Positions 52,190 through 60,762 are shown, counted from the first letter of the stretch. The stretch is 64,000 nucleotides of DNA from Planctomycetota bacterium (GCA_022705325.1 JAKJER010000001.1:1-64000); one strand, 5' to 3'. The notes: generated by a model from the letters alone, not told the origin. A program made the numbers and translations.

Positions 52190-55100
52190 CTACGGGCTGC
52201 CGGTCGCCATCTCCCGTCCGAACTCGATGCGGACGGGCCCGAGCAGGCCCGAGGGGAGCAGCGGGTCGGTCGCGAGGTAGCCGCGCAGGTGGACGTGGCG
52301 GTGCTGGTCGGTGGGCAGGCGCCGGGCGTTGGTCCCTGTCAGGCGGCGGGCCTCCGGCAGGGCGGCGTCGCCGATCAGGCGGTTGACCCACAGGTTGGTG
52401 ACGGCGATCTCCAGATCGTTGTCGCCCTCGCGGACCGCTCCGCTCAGATCGGCGGTCCACGGGTCGCACCAGACCACGCCCAGCGGTCGGCCGTTCACGC
52501 GGACCTCGGCTACGTGGCGAACCTCGCCCAACTGCAAGCGGACCGAACCGCCGGCCTGGGCGGCCGTGAGGCGGACGCTCTTGCGATACACCGCCCGCCC
52601 GGAGAAGTGGCGGATGCCCTCTTCCGGCCGATCGGTCCAGGAGACGAGGGCGTCGAACCGGGCGGACGGCGGGGCCCCCCAGCCGGGCGCGAACAGCACC
52701 GTCCACGGACCCTCCAGCGTCATGGCGGCGGCGTCCCACGCGGGTCCCTTGGGCGGCTGGCCGCTGCTGTCCGTGGTGGGCCGGGCGAAGACGATGAAGG
52801 CTGAGCCGTCTTTCGGCAGGTCCAGGTCGATTTCCGTTCGCCCGTCGCCTGTAGTGCGATAGCCGGCGTCCCGACGTCGGCCGGTCACCGCGTCCCAGAT
52901 CTCCGGCTGCCTGCCGCCGGTGCGGAAGGTGCAACGGCTGCTGCCGCTGCCGGCGACGAAGTAGATGTCCGTCCGGCCGCTGCGGCGGTGGGTGAAGATG
53001 AAGGGGGCCTTCGCCGGCGAGCCCTGGTCGGGCGCCGCTTCGAAGTCCGGCGAGAGCTTCTCCGCCTGGAGCACTTGCTCGAGCGCGCAGTCGGCGTAGA
53101 CTTTGCCCTTTTCAACGGCGCGCGGTGGGGGCGCTTGTAGTTCCGCCGTGAGGCGGTCTGTCTTGTCGCCATCCGACGTCTTGGCGCGATCGGATGTCTT
53201 GTCTCCGCCCGGTGCCCTTACGGGCACACCTGCCTGGCCGGCAGGCAGGCTGCGAGCGTCGCTTGCGGAGGCGCTGGGCCAAAGCTGAGCGGCGAGTTCG
53301 GCGATCTCCTCGTCGCTGCCAGGGAAGCCCGTCAGACCTGGCGCCCGGATGGGACGCTGGCGGCCCAGCACGACCGTCGCGCCGGCGCGGGCAAGTTCCA
53401 GAATCTTCGCCAACGCCTGCGGCGGGATGGTCTGGTCCTCCAGGTCCACGACGAGCATGCGGTAGCTCATGCCGTCGGGAAGGGCCAGTCGGTTGCCCAC
53501 CGTCGAGACGCGTTCCAGAAGCATCTCGGTGTTCACCAGGTCGTAGCTGTAGCCGTCGGGCAGAGTCAGCGAGGGCTTGGGGCTCCACTTCTCGCCTCGG
53601 CCCCAACTCAGGTACGGGCGGTCGCCGGTGTAGACCATGGCGTCGACGACGCTGTGGCCCTGGCGGAGCATGAGCTGGCAGCGGGCCAGGTAGGCCAGGA
53701 ACGCCCCGGCCTGCTCCCACCAGGTGACGTTGGGGTTCAGGTGCGAGCCGGCGAAATACTCGATGCCCGGGCGCCCGAACTGCTCGGGCGAGGCGGTGAA
53801 CGTGTGCCAGACGAAGTGGTTGATCCCGTCGCAGAAGGCGGCGTCGGCCAGCGGCTTGAGCAGGGCGGGGTAGACCGTCCAGTGCGGGCGCATGTGCGTG
53901 AAGGCCTCCGCGGCGGCCAGCGGGCGGCCATAAATGTGGGCCGCCATGGCGACCGGCCGGTTGAAGCCGCGCCAGGGGTTCCAGAACTCGCCCTGGGGCA
54001 TGTCGTTTCGGCCGAGGAAGGCAAGCTGGTCGGCGTGCTCGAAGCTGGGGAGCTTTCGGTTCCAAGGCCCGCCGGACTCGCTGTGCCATTTCAGGCCCGA
54101 CTGGTTGCACAAACCGCGGAGCGTGCCGTAGCAGTTGTCCATGAAGCAGTCGGCCAGCGTACGGTGGTAGTCGCGAAGGAAACGCTCCGCTTGCAGTCCC
54201 GCCGCGGGGCGGTCTTCATTCTTCCTGTCCGATGCCCTTGCGGGCACACTACGAACAAAGCCCACCAGGGCGGGCAGGTGGGGGATGATGTCGTAGCCGC
54301 GGCGGCGGCGAAACTCCTGGGGCAGCTTCAGCGTCCAGGTGGGGGTGGCCCCTTCCCAACTCACGCTGTAGAAGTGGGTGAGCGTCTTGCCGACCAGGCT
54401 GCCGCCGGGCCCGCCCGCGTCGGAGATCACCGTCTGGGCCATTCGCTGCCAATGCCCGGTGACGGCCTGGGCATCGAGAATGTCCACGTCGTTCTCGTGG
54501 CCGGGGATGACGGTGCAGGCGAAGCGAAGGAGCGTCCAGCGGCCGGGGGGCGCGTTCCAGTCCAGCTTGCCGTCGCTATCGAGCTTGTCCGAGAGGTCCA
54601 CGAGTTGGTCGAAAGCGACGGGCGCGGACTTGGCGGAGGCGGCCGGGGCCATCGGCGCGTGGCGGATCGCCAGCAGGGCGATCTCCCAGGTCTTGCCCCA
54701 GTCGCCCTTGGGGGCGGGGGCGGAGAAACGCTGTCCCCCGTCGATCTGCTGGGCGGCGTGGACCAGTTGCTTGGGCGCCTCGTCGCCTACCGGCCAGGGC
54801 CCGCGCAACGCCCCCGCGCAACTGCTGAGGTTCACGCTGACGGTCAGGCCGACCCGGGCCGCCTCGCGGAGGCTGAACTGGAGCATCCGCCGCCACTGCG
54901 GGTCCATGAACTCCATCTTGGGCGGGGGCGGGGGCAGGTGGTCGTCGTGATAGCCGCGGGCGTCGAACAGCAGCAGCCCGGCGAAGCCCTTGGCCTTCAT
55001 CTGTTCCAGGTCGCGGCGGATAGACTTCTCGGTGACGTTGCCGTTCACCCACCACCAGTAGGCCCAGGGCCGGGCCGTCGTGGGCGGCTGGGCAAAGGCG

Positions 55101-55210
55101 GCCGAAAGCTCCTCGACGGGCATGACCGGAGGGGCCTGCTCAGCAGGGCGGCAGGACCAGGCGGAACACGCGAGCAGAACGATGGTCGGCAGGAGTCGAT
55201 GTGTAGACAT
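52190..55210 (-). CDS. GH106-like alpha-L-rhamnosidase, lipoprotein or secreted, with repeat insertions
   Basis: This 1006-residue protein starts at the ATG at 55210 with a signal and a possible lipobox (LACSAWSC). The family block PWAYWWWVNGNVTEKSIRRD followed by LEQMKAKGFAGLLLFDARG (about 46-85) fits GH106 rhamnosidases. Later segments HFYSVSWEGATPTWT and the C-terminal galactose-binding-like sandwich (AVYRKSVRLTAAQ, EVRVNGRPLGVVW) agree. It should release L-rhamnose from glycans. Two stretches (around residues 320-340 and 660-695) look inserted and are coded by palindromic repeats. No ribosome binding site precedes the ATG, which fits a leaderless start. Confidence 0.82.
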   Translation of the reverse strand: MSTHRLLPTIVLLACSAWSCRPAEQAPPVMPVEELSAAFAQPPTTARPWAYWWWVNGNVTEKSIRRDLEQMKAKGFAGLLLFDARGYHDDHLPPPPPKMEFMDPQWRRMLQFSLREAARVGLTVSVNLSSCAGALRGPWPVGDEAPKQLVHAAQQIDGGQRFSAPAPKGDWGKTWEIALLAIRHAPMAPAASAKSAPVAFDQLVDLSDKLDSDGKLDWNAPPGRWTLLRFACTVIPGHENDVDILDAQAVTGHWQRMAQTVISDAGGPGGSLVGKTLTHFYSVSWEGATPTWTLKLPQEFRRRRGYDIIPHLPALVGFVRSVPARASDRKNEDRPAAGLQAERFLRDYHRTLADCFMDNCYGTLRGLCNQSGLKWHSESGGPWNRKLPSFEHADQLAFLGRNDMPQGEFWNPWRGFNRPVAMAAHIYGRPLAAAEAFTHMRPHWTVYPALLKPLADAAFCDGINHFVWHTFTASPEQFGRPGIEYFAGSHLNPNVTWWEQAGAFLAYLARCQLMLRQGHSVVDAMVYTGDRPYLSWGRGEKWSPKPSLTLPDGYSYDLVNTEMLLERVSTVGNRLALPDGMSYRMLVVDLEDQTIPPQALAKILELARAGATVVLGRQRPIRAPGLTGFPGSDEEIAELAAQLWPSASASDARSLPAGQAGVPVRAPGGDKTSDRAKTSDGDKTDRLTAELQAPPPRAVEKGKVYADCALEQVLQAEKLSPDFEAAPDQGSPAKAPFIFTHRRSGRTDIYFVAGSGSSRCTFRTGGRQPEIWDAVTGRRRDAGYRTTGDGRTEIDLDLPKDGSAFIVFARPTTDSSGQPPKGPAWDAAAMTLEGPWTVLFAPGWGAPPSARFDALVSWTDRPEEGIRHFSGRAVYRKSVRLTAAQAGGSVRLQLGEVRHVAEVRVNGRPLGVVWCDPWTADLSGAVREGDNDLEIAVTNLWVNRLIGDAALPEARRLTGTNARRLPTDQHRHVHLRGYLATDPLLPSGLLGPVRIEFGREMATGSP
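53134..53247. repeat. Palindromic repeat inserted in frame in the GH106 gene, copy 1
   Basis: The stretch holds CCGCCGTGAGGCGG, then after about 60 bases the palindrome TGCCCTTACGGGCA (53213-53226) and TGCCTGGCCGGCAGGCA (53231-53247). The first 26 bases match copy 2 at 22 positions. In the protein it is read as low-complexity residues such as LPAGQAGVPVRAPGG. Confidence 0.7.
54190..54249. repeat. Palindromic repeat inserted in frame in the GH106 gene, copy 2
   Basis: CCGCCGCGGGGCGG is followed 17 bases after the shared 26-base block by TGCCCTTGCGGGCA (54233-54246) and CAC, in the same order as copy 1. It is read as SVPARASDRKNEDRPAAG. Confidence 0.7.
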
Positions 55211-55216
55211 GCCGAT

Positions 55217-55245
55217 AGCGTAGCCTGCGGGCAGAGGGGGGGCAA
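55217..55245 (-). promoter_or_regulatory. Promoter candidate giving a leaderless GH106 transcript
   Basis: On the minus strand TTGCCC (55245-55240) and TACGCT (55222-55217) are 17 bp apart, and the ATG begins six bases after the -10. This fits the absence of a ribosome binding site. Confidence 0.4.
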
Positions 55246-55280
55246 GGACTAACGACTTGGGAAGCGTAGAGTTGGCGTCC

Positions 55281-55320
55281 GACCCCGAAAAACACAAATG
55301 GCATTTGTGTTTTTCAGGGG
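55281..55320. repeat. Near-perfect 14-bp-arm inverted repeat between divergent genes
   Basis: GAAAAACACAAATG and CATTTGTGTTTTTC flank a single G, with CCCC and GGGG outside them. It is AT-rich in a GC-rich setting and lies upstream of both the GH106 gene and the TPR-like gene, so it could be an operator or a cruciform; as a terminator it would be out of place. Confidence 0.7.
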
Positions 55321-55352
55321 TAATCGCCGGCCTTTGCACATTCCTGTAACCT

Positions 55353-55408
55353 CAGGGCGGGGTGGATGCACAAACCGGGTGGAACGCTCGGGGTTGTGCT
55401 GCGCCCTG
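55353..55408. repeat. Two-part hairpin upstream of the TPR-like gene
   Basis: Outer arms CAGGGCG (55353-55359) and CGCCCTG (55402-55408) enclose inner arms GCACAA (55368-55373) and TTGTGC (55394-55399). It could be a structured leader or a repeat remnant. Confidence 0.55.
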
Positions 55409-55418
55409 ACTTGGACGA

Positions 55419-55441
55419 CCTGGATCACTAAAGTGACCAGG
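55419..55441. repeat. CCTGG-TCACT palindrome, single copy
   Basis: CCTGG-A-TCACT-AA-AGTGA-CCAGG lies about 40 bp upstream of the TPR-like gene. It is the same family as 40626-40670 and 52152-52174. Confidence 0.8.
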
Positions 55442-55484
55442 CCACGGGTGGATGAGGTAAAATGGCCGTAGACGGGAGACGCAC

Positions 55485-56759
55485 ATGAACGGGCGATGGA
55501 TTTTCGTTCTGGCGCTGGCGGGGTGGGGAGCGGTGTTGGCGGAGGAGCGGCCTGGTCCGCTCACGGACCCGGGCGACGCGCCCGCGACCGCCCCGGCCGA
55601 CAAGCCCAAGGTTGACCGCGAGCGGCTGATCGCGCCGCACCTTCGCCTGGTCCGCGAGAGCGAGAACTACAAGGAGGTCATGAGCGCCTATGCCCGCGGC
55701 TGCGCGATCGACCGTCACTACGCGCCCCTGCACGACGCGTACATGCGGCGGATGCTGAAGTACGGCATGCCGCAGATTGCGCTGTACCCCGCCCGGGTGC
55801 TGGTGAACGTCGATCCGCAGAACGGCATGGCCTGGGGCGTGGTGGGATACATGCACGGCAAGAAGGAGGAACTGGTCGAGGCGTTTCACGCGACGATTCG
55901 CGCAGCCCAGTACGAGGGGGAGGACCCGTCGATCCTGCACAACGCGGGGCAGCTCGTGGCCTGGTACGAGCGGTCGCCGGACACTCCACGGGTGTCGGAC
56001 GCGGCCAGGCGGATCCTGACGGTGATCCGGCCGAGCCTGGCCAAGCAGGAGGCGTTTACCAAGAGCTACACGGAAATGTGCGAGGCGTACCGGGTGTACT
56101 CGCTGACCGAGTCGGACTACGAGATCAAGGTGGCGGCTGCGGAGGGGGCGGTGCAGAACGCGACGGCGGTGGCCCAGGGGTTTGACCGGACCCTTCGGGA
56201 GATCAACGACCGGGTGGAGCTGCTGGAGCGCGAGATCGACCGCCTGTACCGCGAGCTTCGCTACACGTACCAGTACCCGCGCGGGGTGGACGCCGACGGG
56301 ACGTTCCTCTTCAACCCGTACCCGCTGTATCGCAGCGACCTGCGGCGGCGCATCCGCGAGGGCGAGGCCAACGTCGACGCCCTGAAGCTCGACGGACGGG
56401 AGGTTCGGCGCAAGGGCGAGGCGGCCCTGGAGGACCTGGGCAAGAAGAAGACCGCCCTGGACAACCTCCGCAAGGACAGCCTGCGGGCGATGGCCAGGTT
56501 GGACCGCCAGTTCCGCTGGGACCCGCCCGCGGTGGACGGCGTGGTCACGCCCGAGCGCGACCGCTTTCCGGCGGCGACCCGCCCGGTGATCGACCCCAAC
56601 GACGTGGAGACGCAGGCCGCCCAGCAGCTCTCGTTGGGCCAACTCTACCTGCGAAACGGCATGCACGATCGGGCGACGGAGATCCTCGAGCGGATCGTGG
56701 CCAAGTTCCCCAAGACCAAGGCTGGACAGGAGGCAGCCCGCCTGCTGAAGGAGAAGTAG
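55485..56759 (+). CDS. Secreted coiled-coil/TPR-like protein
   Basis: This 424-residue protein has a signal peptide (WIFVLALAGWGAVLAEE), a helical N-terminal half with TPR-like spacing (DPQNGMAWGVVGYMHGKKEELVEAF), a charged coiled coil (about 220-345, EINDRVELLEREIDRLYREL) and one C-terminal TPR-like unit (AAQQLSLGQLYLRNGMHDRATEIL). It probably acts as a scaffold in the periplasm. No partner is evident, and I do not recognise a named family. Confidence 0.7.
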   Translation: MNGRWIFVLALAGWGAVLAEERPGPLTDPGDAPATAPADKPKVDRERLIAPHLRLVRESENYKEVMSAYARGCAIDRHYAPLHDAYMRRMLKYGMPQIALYPARVLVNVDPQNGMAWGVVGYMHGKKEELVEAFHATIRAAQYEGEDPSILHNAGQLVAWYERSPDTPRVSDAARRILTVIRPSLAKQEAFTKSYTEMCEAYRVYSLTESDYEIKVAAAEGAVQNATAVAQGFDRTLREINDRVELLEREIDRLYRELRYTYQYPRGVDADGTFLFNPYPLYRSDLRRRIREGEANVDALKLDGREVRRKGEAALEDLGKKKTALDNLRKDSLRAMARLDRQFRWDPPAVDGVVTPERDRFPAATRPVIDPNDVETQAAQQLSLGQLYLRNGMHDRATEILERIVAKFPKTKAGQEAARLLKEK

Positions 56760-56962
56760 CAGCCCGTCGCCTGTAGCCGGCAGCCTGTGCCCAACGGCTC
56801 GTAGCGAGGAATCCACCCCGTTGCGCAACGTATTCGCCCGGCGGGGCCGCGGCGAGGGCATGATCGGGGGTCGGGGGCCAAAGGCCGGCAGTCTTGACCC
56901 CGGGTCCCCCAGGCACTATAAGGCCCGTACGACCTGCGGCAACCTTGAGAGGAGCTGGCGGC

Positions 56963-57739
56963 ATGGCCCAGACAAACAGACGGTGGCGAGTCGGCAATCT
57001 GGTTCTCCTGGCGGTCTTCGGCGCGGCGCTCGTGGTGGGCGGATGGGCTTGCGAGGCCGGCAAGGCCCCGGCGGTGGCGGCTGCGGCGCCGGCGGCCAAG
57101 GCGGCTTCCGCGACCCAGCCGGCGGTCAAGCCCATCAAGGCCCCGATCGATCGCTTCGAGAAGGTCATCGTCGGATTCGAGAAGAAGGACCAGGCCAAGG
57201 CCCCGCCCCAGGGGGCCACGCTGTTCGTGGGCAGCTCGAGCTTCGCCATCTGGAGAGACCTGGAAAAGGACTTCGCCGACCTGCCGGCCATCAACCGAGG
57301 CTTTGGCGGTTCGACCCTGCCGGAGGTAATCCACTATGCCCGGCGGATCATCCTGCCGTATCGTCCGTCGCGGATCGTGGTGTACTGCGGCGAGAACGAC
57401 GTCGCCTCCGGAGCCAGCCCGGAACTGGTGCTGGAGAACTTCACGCGGCTGGTGGAACTGGTCCGCCGGGAGCTGCCCGGCGTGAAGGTGTGGTACCTGA
57501 CGATGAAGCTGTCGCAGTCTCGGCTGAAGTTCCGCGCGGCGTTCGAGCGGGCCAACGCCCTGATCCGCGAGTTCGCCGACCGGGCCGACGACGTGGGGTA
57601 CATCGACATCTACACCGCGCTGCTCAAGGACGGCCAGCCCATCGAGGAGATGTACCTCAAGGACAAGCTGCACATGAACCGCAACGGCTACGAGCGGATC
57701 ATTCCGGTGATCCTCTCGGCCCTCAAGAAGGGGACGTAG
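56963..57739 (+). CDS. SGNH/GDSL-like hydrolase, probable lipoprotein
   Basis: This 258-residue protein starts at the ATG at 56963, eight bases after GGAG. It has a lipoprotein signal (LVVGGWAC), an alanine-rich linker, and the SGNH blocks: TLFVGSSSFAIW (block I, Ser nucleophile), INRGFGGSTLPE (Gly), VVYCGENDVASG (Asn) and YLKDKLHMNRNGY (Asp-x-x-His). Members are esterases or deacetylases of lipids and glycans. Block I reads GSSS instead of GDS, a known variant. It ends in a strong terminator. Confidence 0.85.
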   Translation: MAQTNRRWRVGNLVLLAVFGAALVVGGWACEAGKAPAVAAAAPAAKAASATQPAVKPIKAPIDRFEKVIVGFEKKDQAKAPPQGATLFVGSSSFAIWRDLEKDFADLPAINRGFGGSTLPEVIHYARRIILPYRPSRIVVYCGENDVASGASPELVLENFTRLVELVRRELPGVKVWYLTMKLSQSRLKFRAAFERANALIREFADRADDVGYIDIYTALLKDGQPIEEMYLKDKLHMNRNGYERIIPVILSALKKGT

Positions 57740-57767
57740 GGTCCGGAAACAAGGACGACCACAACGG

Positions 57768-57806
57768 CAGGAAGCATGGAAGGGTCTCTTCCATGCTTCC
57801 TGTTTG
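57768..57806 (+). terminator. Terminator after the SGNH hydrolase gene
   Basis: CAGGAAGCATGGAA (57768-57781) pairs perfectly with TTCCATGCTTCCTG (57789-57802), followed by TTTG. The next gene converges, so both strands may use it. Confidence 0.75.
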
Positions 57807-57835
57807 CGTCTGATCGGTCTGGGGGCGTTGGGGGG

Positions 57836-58078
57836 CTAGACGGCCACCACTTCCTTGACCTCCGGGACGCGTTCCTTCATGTGGCGTTCGACGCCCATCT
57901 TAAGGGTCATCGCCGCTCCCGGGCAGCCGCTGCAGGCCCCGCGGAGGCGGACGCTGACCACGCCGGTGGCCTCGTCGAACTTGACCAGTTCGATATCCCC
58001 GCCGTCGGCCTGGAGGAGGGGGCGGATCCGCTGAATAACGGCTTCCACTCGTTGGGTTACGCTCTGCTGTTCGCTCAT
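57836..58078 (-). CDS. NifU C-terminal domain (Nfu-type) Fe-S carrier
   Basis: This 80-residue protein is a stand-alone Nfu domain: RVEAVIQRIRPLLQADGGDIELV, then GACSGCPGAAMTLKMGVER with the CxxC that binds a [4Fe-4S] cluster between two subunits. It delivers clusters to target enzymes, of which the Hdr/Flox proteins in this window would be heavy users. It has its own promoter. Confidence 0.9.
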   Translation of the reverse strand: MSEQQSVTQRVEAVIQRIRPLLQADGGDIELVKFDEATGVVSVRLRGACSGCPGAAMTLKMGVERHMKERVPEVKEVVAV

Positions 58079-58129
58079 GGCACTTTCTCTGGTTGGAGGC
58101 GTTGATTCTGTCGCTCTACAAGGCGGACC

Positions 58130-58158
58130 ATTCTAGGGGAAGGTTCGCGCCATTACAA
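58130..58158 (-). promoter_or_regulatory. Sigma-70-type promoter for the Nfu-type gene
   Basis: On the minus strand TTGTAA (58158-58153) and TAGAAT (58135-58130) are 17 bp apart, with a start near 58123 and a leader of about 45 nt. Confidence 0.65.
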
Positions 58159-58187
58159 ATAAACCGGATGGCCGGGCCCGCCGGGGG

Positions 58188-58688
58188 CTACTCGGTCTCT
58201 TCGGCGGCCTTCTGCTGGTCGCGCGCCATGGCGATCACGCCCGTACGGGCCAGCTCGCGGATGCCGTAGGTCCGCGCGAGGTCGATGAACGCCTCGAGCT
58301 TGTCTTCCGTGCCCGACAGCTCGACCATGACGCTCGATCGGGCGACGTCGACCACCCGTCCCCGGAAGAGGTTGACCAGTTCGATGACCTCGGGCCTTCG
58401 TTCCGCCGACACGGCCACGCGAACCAGCAGCAGGTCTCGCTCGATGTACTTGACCTCGCCGAAGTCGCGGACCTTGACCACGGGCACGAGCTTGGCCAGT
58501 TGCTTGCGGACCTGTTCCAGGACGCGGTCGTCGCCGACGACCACGATGGTCATGCGGGACAGGTCGGGGCTCTCGGTTCGCCCGACGACCAGGGAGTCGA
58601 TGTTGAAGCCTCGGGCCGCGAACATGCCGGCCACGTGGGCCAGCACGCCGGGCTGGTTCTGCACCAATGCGGATATGACGTGTCTCAT
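58188..58688 (-). CDS. ilvN: Acetolactate synthase small (regulatory) subunit
   Basis: This 166-residue protein has the ACT domain of IlvN/IlvH at the start (HVISALVQNQPGVLAHVAGMFAARGFNIDSLVVGRTE) and the C-terminal regulatory domain. It gives valine feedback to the large subunit. It lies 99 bp behind ilvB, so the two are surely one operon. Length and sequence are standard. Confidence 0.95.
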   Translation of the reverse strand: MRHVISALVQNQPGVLAHVAGMFAARGFNIDSLVVGRTESPDLSRMTIVVVGDDRVLEQVRKQLAKLVPVVKVRDFGEVKYIERDLLLVRVAVSAERRPEVIELVNLFRGRVVDVARSSVMVELSGTEDKLEAFIDLARTYGIRELARTGVIAMARDQQKAAEETE

Positions 58689-58756
58689 GTTGGACTCTCT
58701 CGTTTCACTCTGTCGGACCCGCGGGCTCGCCGGGTGCGGTCCGCCGTGGGGCGAGT

Positions 58757-58785
58757 CCGCACTCCGCGTTCCGCATTCCGCAATT
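58757..58785. repeat. 7-bp tandem repeat between ilvB and ilvN
   Basis: Degenerate 7-bp units CCGCACT, CCGCGTT, CCGCATT and CCGCAAT follow one another in the 99-bp gap. A related array lies inside the gene at 40694-42451. Confidence 0.65.
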
Positions 58786-58787
58786 CT

Positions 58788-60503
58788 TCAGGCCAGCTTG
58801 CCCAGTTCCATTTCATGGAGGCTCTTGCCGGCGGGGACCATGGGGTAGACGTTCTCCTCGGGCTCGACCTCGGCATGCAGGACGACGGGGCCCTCGTGCT
58901 TGAGCATCTCGCCGACCGCGTCGGCCAGTTCGCTGCGCTCGCTGACGCGGATGCCGTGGGCCCCGAAGGCCCGGGCCAAACCCGCGAAGTCCGGGCACTT
59001 GTGCACGACCGAGGAATAGCGCCGCCCGTAGAACATCTCCTGCCACTGGCGGACCATGCCCAGGAAGCCGTTGTCGAGCACGACGAACTTGACCGGCTGC
59101 TGGTACTGCACCGCGGTGATCACCTCGACCATGGTCATGGAGAAGCTGCCATCGCCGTCGATGTCGATGACGGTGGCCCCGGGCAGGGCGAACTGGGCCC
59201 CGATGGAGGCCGGGCAGCCGAAGCCCATCGTCCCCAGCCCGCCGGAGGTGATGATCTGGCGGGGGCGGCGCCATCCGTAGAACTGGGCGCTCCACATCTG
59301 GTGCTGGCCCACGCCGGTGGCGACGACGGCGTCGTGGTCGGTCATCTTCCCGATGGTCTCGATGACTTCCTGGGGCTTGATGTGCCCGTCGGCGTCGTAG
59401 CGGAAGGGATAGCGCCGCTTCCACTCGGTGATCCGGCTGACCCAGGGCGAGCGGTCCTTCTCCTGGATGAGCGGGAGCATCTTGGTCAGGATGTCCTTGG
59501 CGTCGCCCACGACGGGGATGTCGACCACCACGTTCTTGGAGATGGAGGCCGGGTCCACGTCGATGTGGATGATCTTGGCGTTGGGGGCGAAATTCGCCAG
59601 GTTGCCCGTCACGCGGTCGTCGAAGCGGGCGCCCACGGCGATGAGGCAGTCGCAGTCCTGGACGGCGAAGTTGGCCGAGGCCGACCCGTGCATGCCCAGC
59701 ATCTGCAGGGCCAGGGGGGAGCTTTCGTCGAAGCTGCCCAGGCCCAGCAGCGTGGTGGTGACGGGGATGCTGCCCTTGGTCGCGATGGCTCGCATCAGGT
59801 CGCTGGCCCCCGCGAGCACCACTCCGCCGCCCACGTACAGGACGGGGCGCTCGGAGGCGTTGATGGCCTCGGCGGCCAGCTTCACCTGGCGGACGTTGCC
59901 CACCGTCTGGGGCTTGTAGCCGGGCAGGCGGAGTTCCAGGTCGGGTTCTTCCGCGAGCTTGGCGGTGGTGGCGTCGATGGCGATGTCGACGACGACCGGT
60001 CCGGGCCGGCCCGTCCGGGCGATGTGGAAGGCCTCGCGGACGGTCCTTCCGAGGTCCTCGACCCGCTTGACCAGATAGTTGTGCTTGACCACCGGGCGGG
60101 TGATGCCGGTGATGTCGGCCTCCTGAAACGCGTCGTTGCCGATCAGGTGGCTGCGGACCTGTCCGGTGAAGGCCACGATGGGAATGGAGTCCATGTTGGC
60201 GGTGGCCAGCCCGGTGACCAGGTTCGTGGCCCCGGGTCCGCTGGTGGCGAGCACCACGCCGGTCTTTCCGGTGGCCCGGGAGTACCCGTCGGCCATGTGG
60301 GCGGCGCCTTGCTCGTGGCGGGTCAGCACGAACTTGATCGGTGAGCTGTACAGGACGTCGAAGAAGGGCAGGACCATCCCGCCGGGATAGCCGAACATGG
60401 TCTCCACGCCCTGCTCCAGGAGCATTTCGTGGAGGAGTTCGGCGCCGCTGATACCCATGTAGCCGGTGGCGGCTGCGCTCTTGCTGGTTTTCTTGCGTGT
60501 CAT
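58788..60503 (-). CDS. ilvB: Acetolactate synthase large (catalytic) subunit
   Basis: This 571-residue ThDP enzyme joins two pyruvates, or pyruvate and 2-oxobutyrate, in valine, leucine and isoleucine synthesis. It has the catalytic glutamate in RHEQGAAHMADGYSRATGK (E64), the FAD-type middle domain and the ThDP/Mg site IDGDGSFSMTMVE (near 430). The N-terminal extension is basic and short. It is preceded by a leader peptide and a strong promoter and followed by ilvN. Confidence 0.96.
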   Translation of the reverse strand: MTRKKTSKSAAATGYMGISGAELLHEMLLEQGVETMFGYPGGMVLPFFDVLYSSPIKFVLTRHEQGAAHMADGYSRATGKTGVVLATSGPGATNLVTGLATANMDSIPIVAFTGQVRSHLIGNDAFQEADITGITRPVVKHNYLVKRVEDLGRTVREAFHIARTGRPGPVVVDIAIDATTAKLAEEPDLELRLPGYKPQTVGNVRQVKLAAEAINASERPVLYVGGGVVLAGASDLMRAIATKGSIPVTTTLLGLGSFDESSPLALQMLGMHGSASANFAVQDCDCLIAVGARFDDRVTGNLANFAPNAKIIHIDVDPASISKNVVVDIPVVGDAKDILTKMLPLIQEKDRSPWVSRITEWKRRYPFRYDADGHIKPQEVIETIGKMTDHDAVVATGVGQHQMWSAQFYGWRRPRQIITSGGLGTMGFGCPASIGAQFALPGATVIDIDGDGSFSMTMVEVITAVQYQQPVKFVVLDNGFLGMVRQWQEMFYGRRYSSVVHKCPDFAGLARAFGAHGIRVSERSELADAVGEMLKHEGPVVLHAEVEPEENVYPMVPAGKSLHEMELGKLA

Positions 60504-60636
60504 ACAAACAACCTTATTCTGAATGCTGCCGAAGGACTGCTGCTAGCCGAGGGCACTACCCCTGCCGGAACCTTGCGGGAAAAGACCGTGCGAAGAGGGA
60601 AGGGCCCGCCGGCTGACGGATTGCCGTTTCCGGCCG

Positions 60637-60762
60637 CTACGCCAGGTGCAGCGCAGCGGCCCGGCGTACAACGACCACGAGTACCGCCGACAGGCACAGG
60701 GGGCGCAGGGCCGGGCCGGCCCCTTGAGTCCCGTGCGCGAATTGTCGCCTGCCGACTGTCAT
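60637..60762 (-). CDS. ilvBN leader peptide (attenuation peptide candidate)
   Basis: A 41-codon frame upstream of ilvB begins MTVGRRQF and contains SAVLVVVVRR before a short tail and TAG. The five branched-chain codons in a row are GTA, CTC, GTG, GTC, GTT, GTA read as V-L-V-V-V-V, using all four valine codons including two (GTA, GTT) that are uncommon in this GC-rich sequence. The layout recalls the E. coli ilvB leader (IvbL), which stalls ribosomes when valine or leucine is short. The ATG lies at the predicted transcript start, so translation would be leaderless. Confidence 0.65.
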   Translation of the reverse strand: MTVGRRQFAHGTQGAGPALRPLCLSAVLVVVVRRAAALHLA

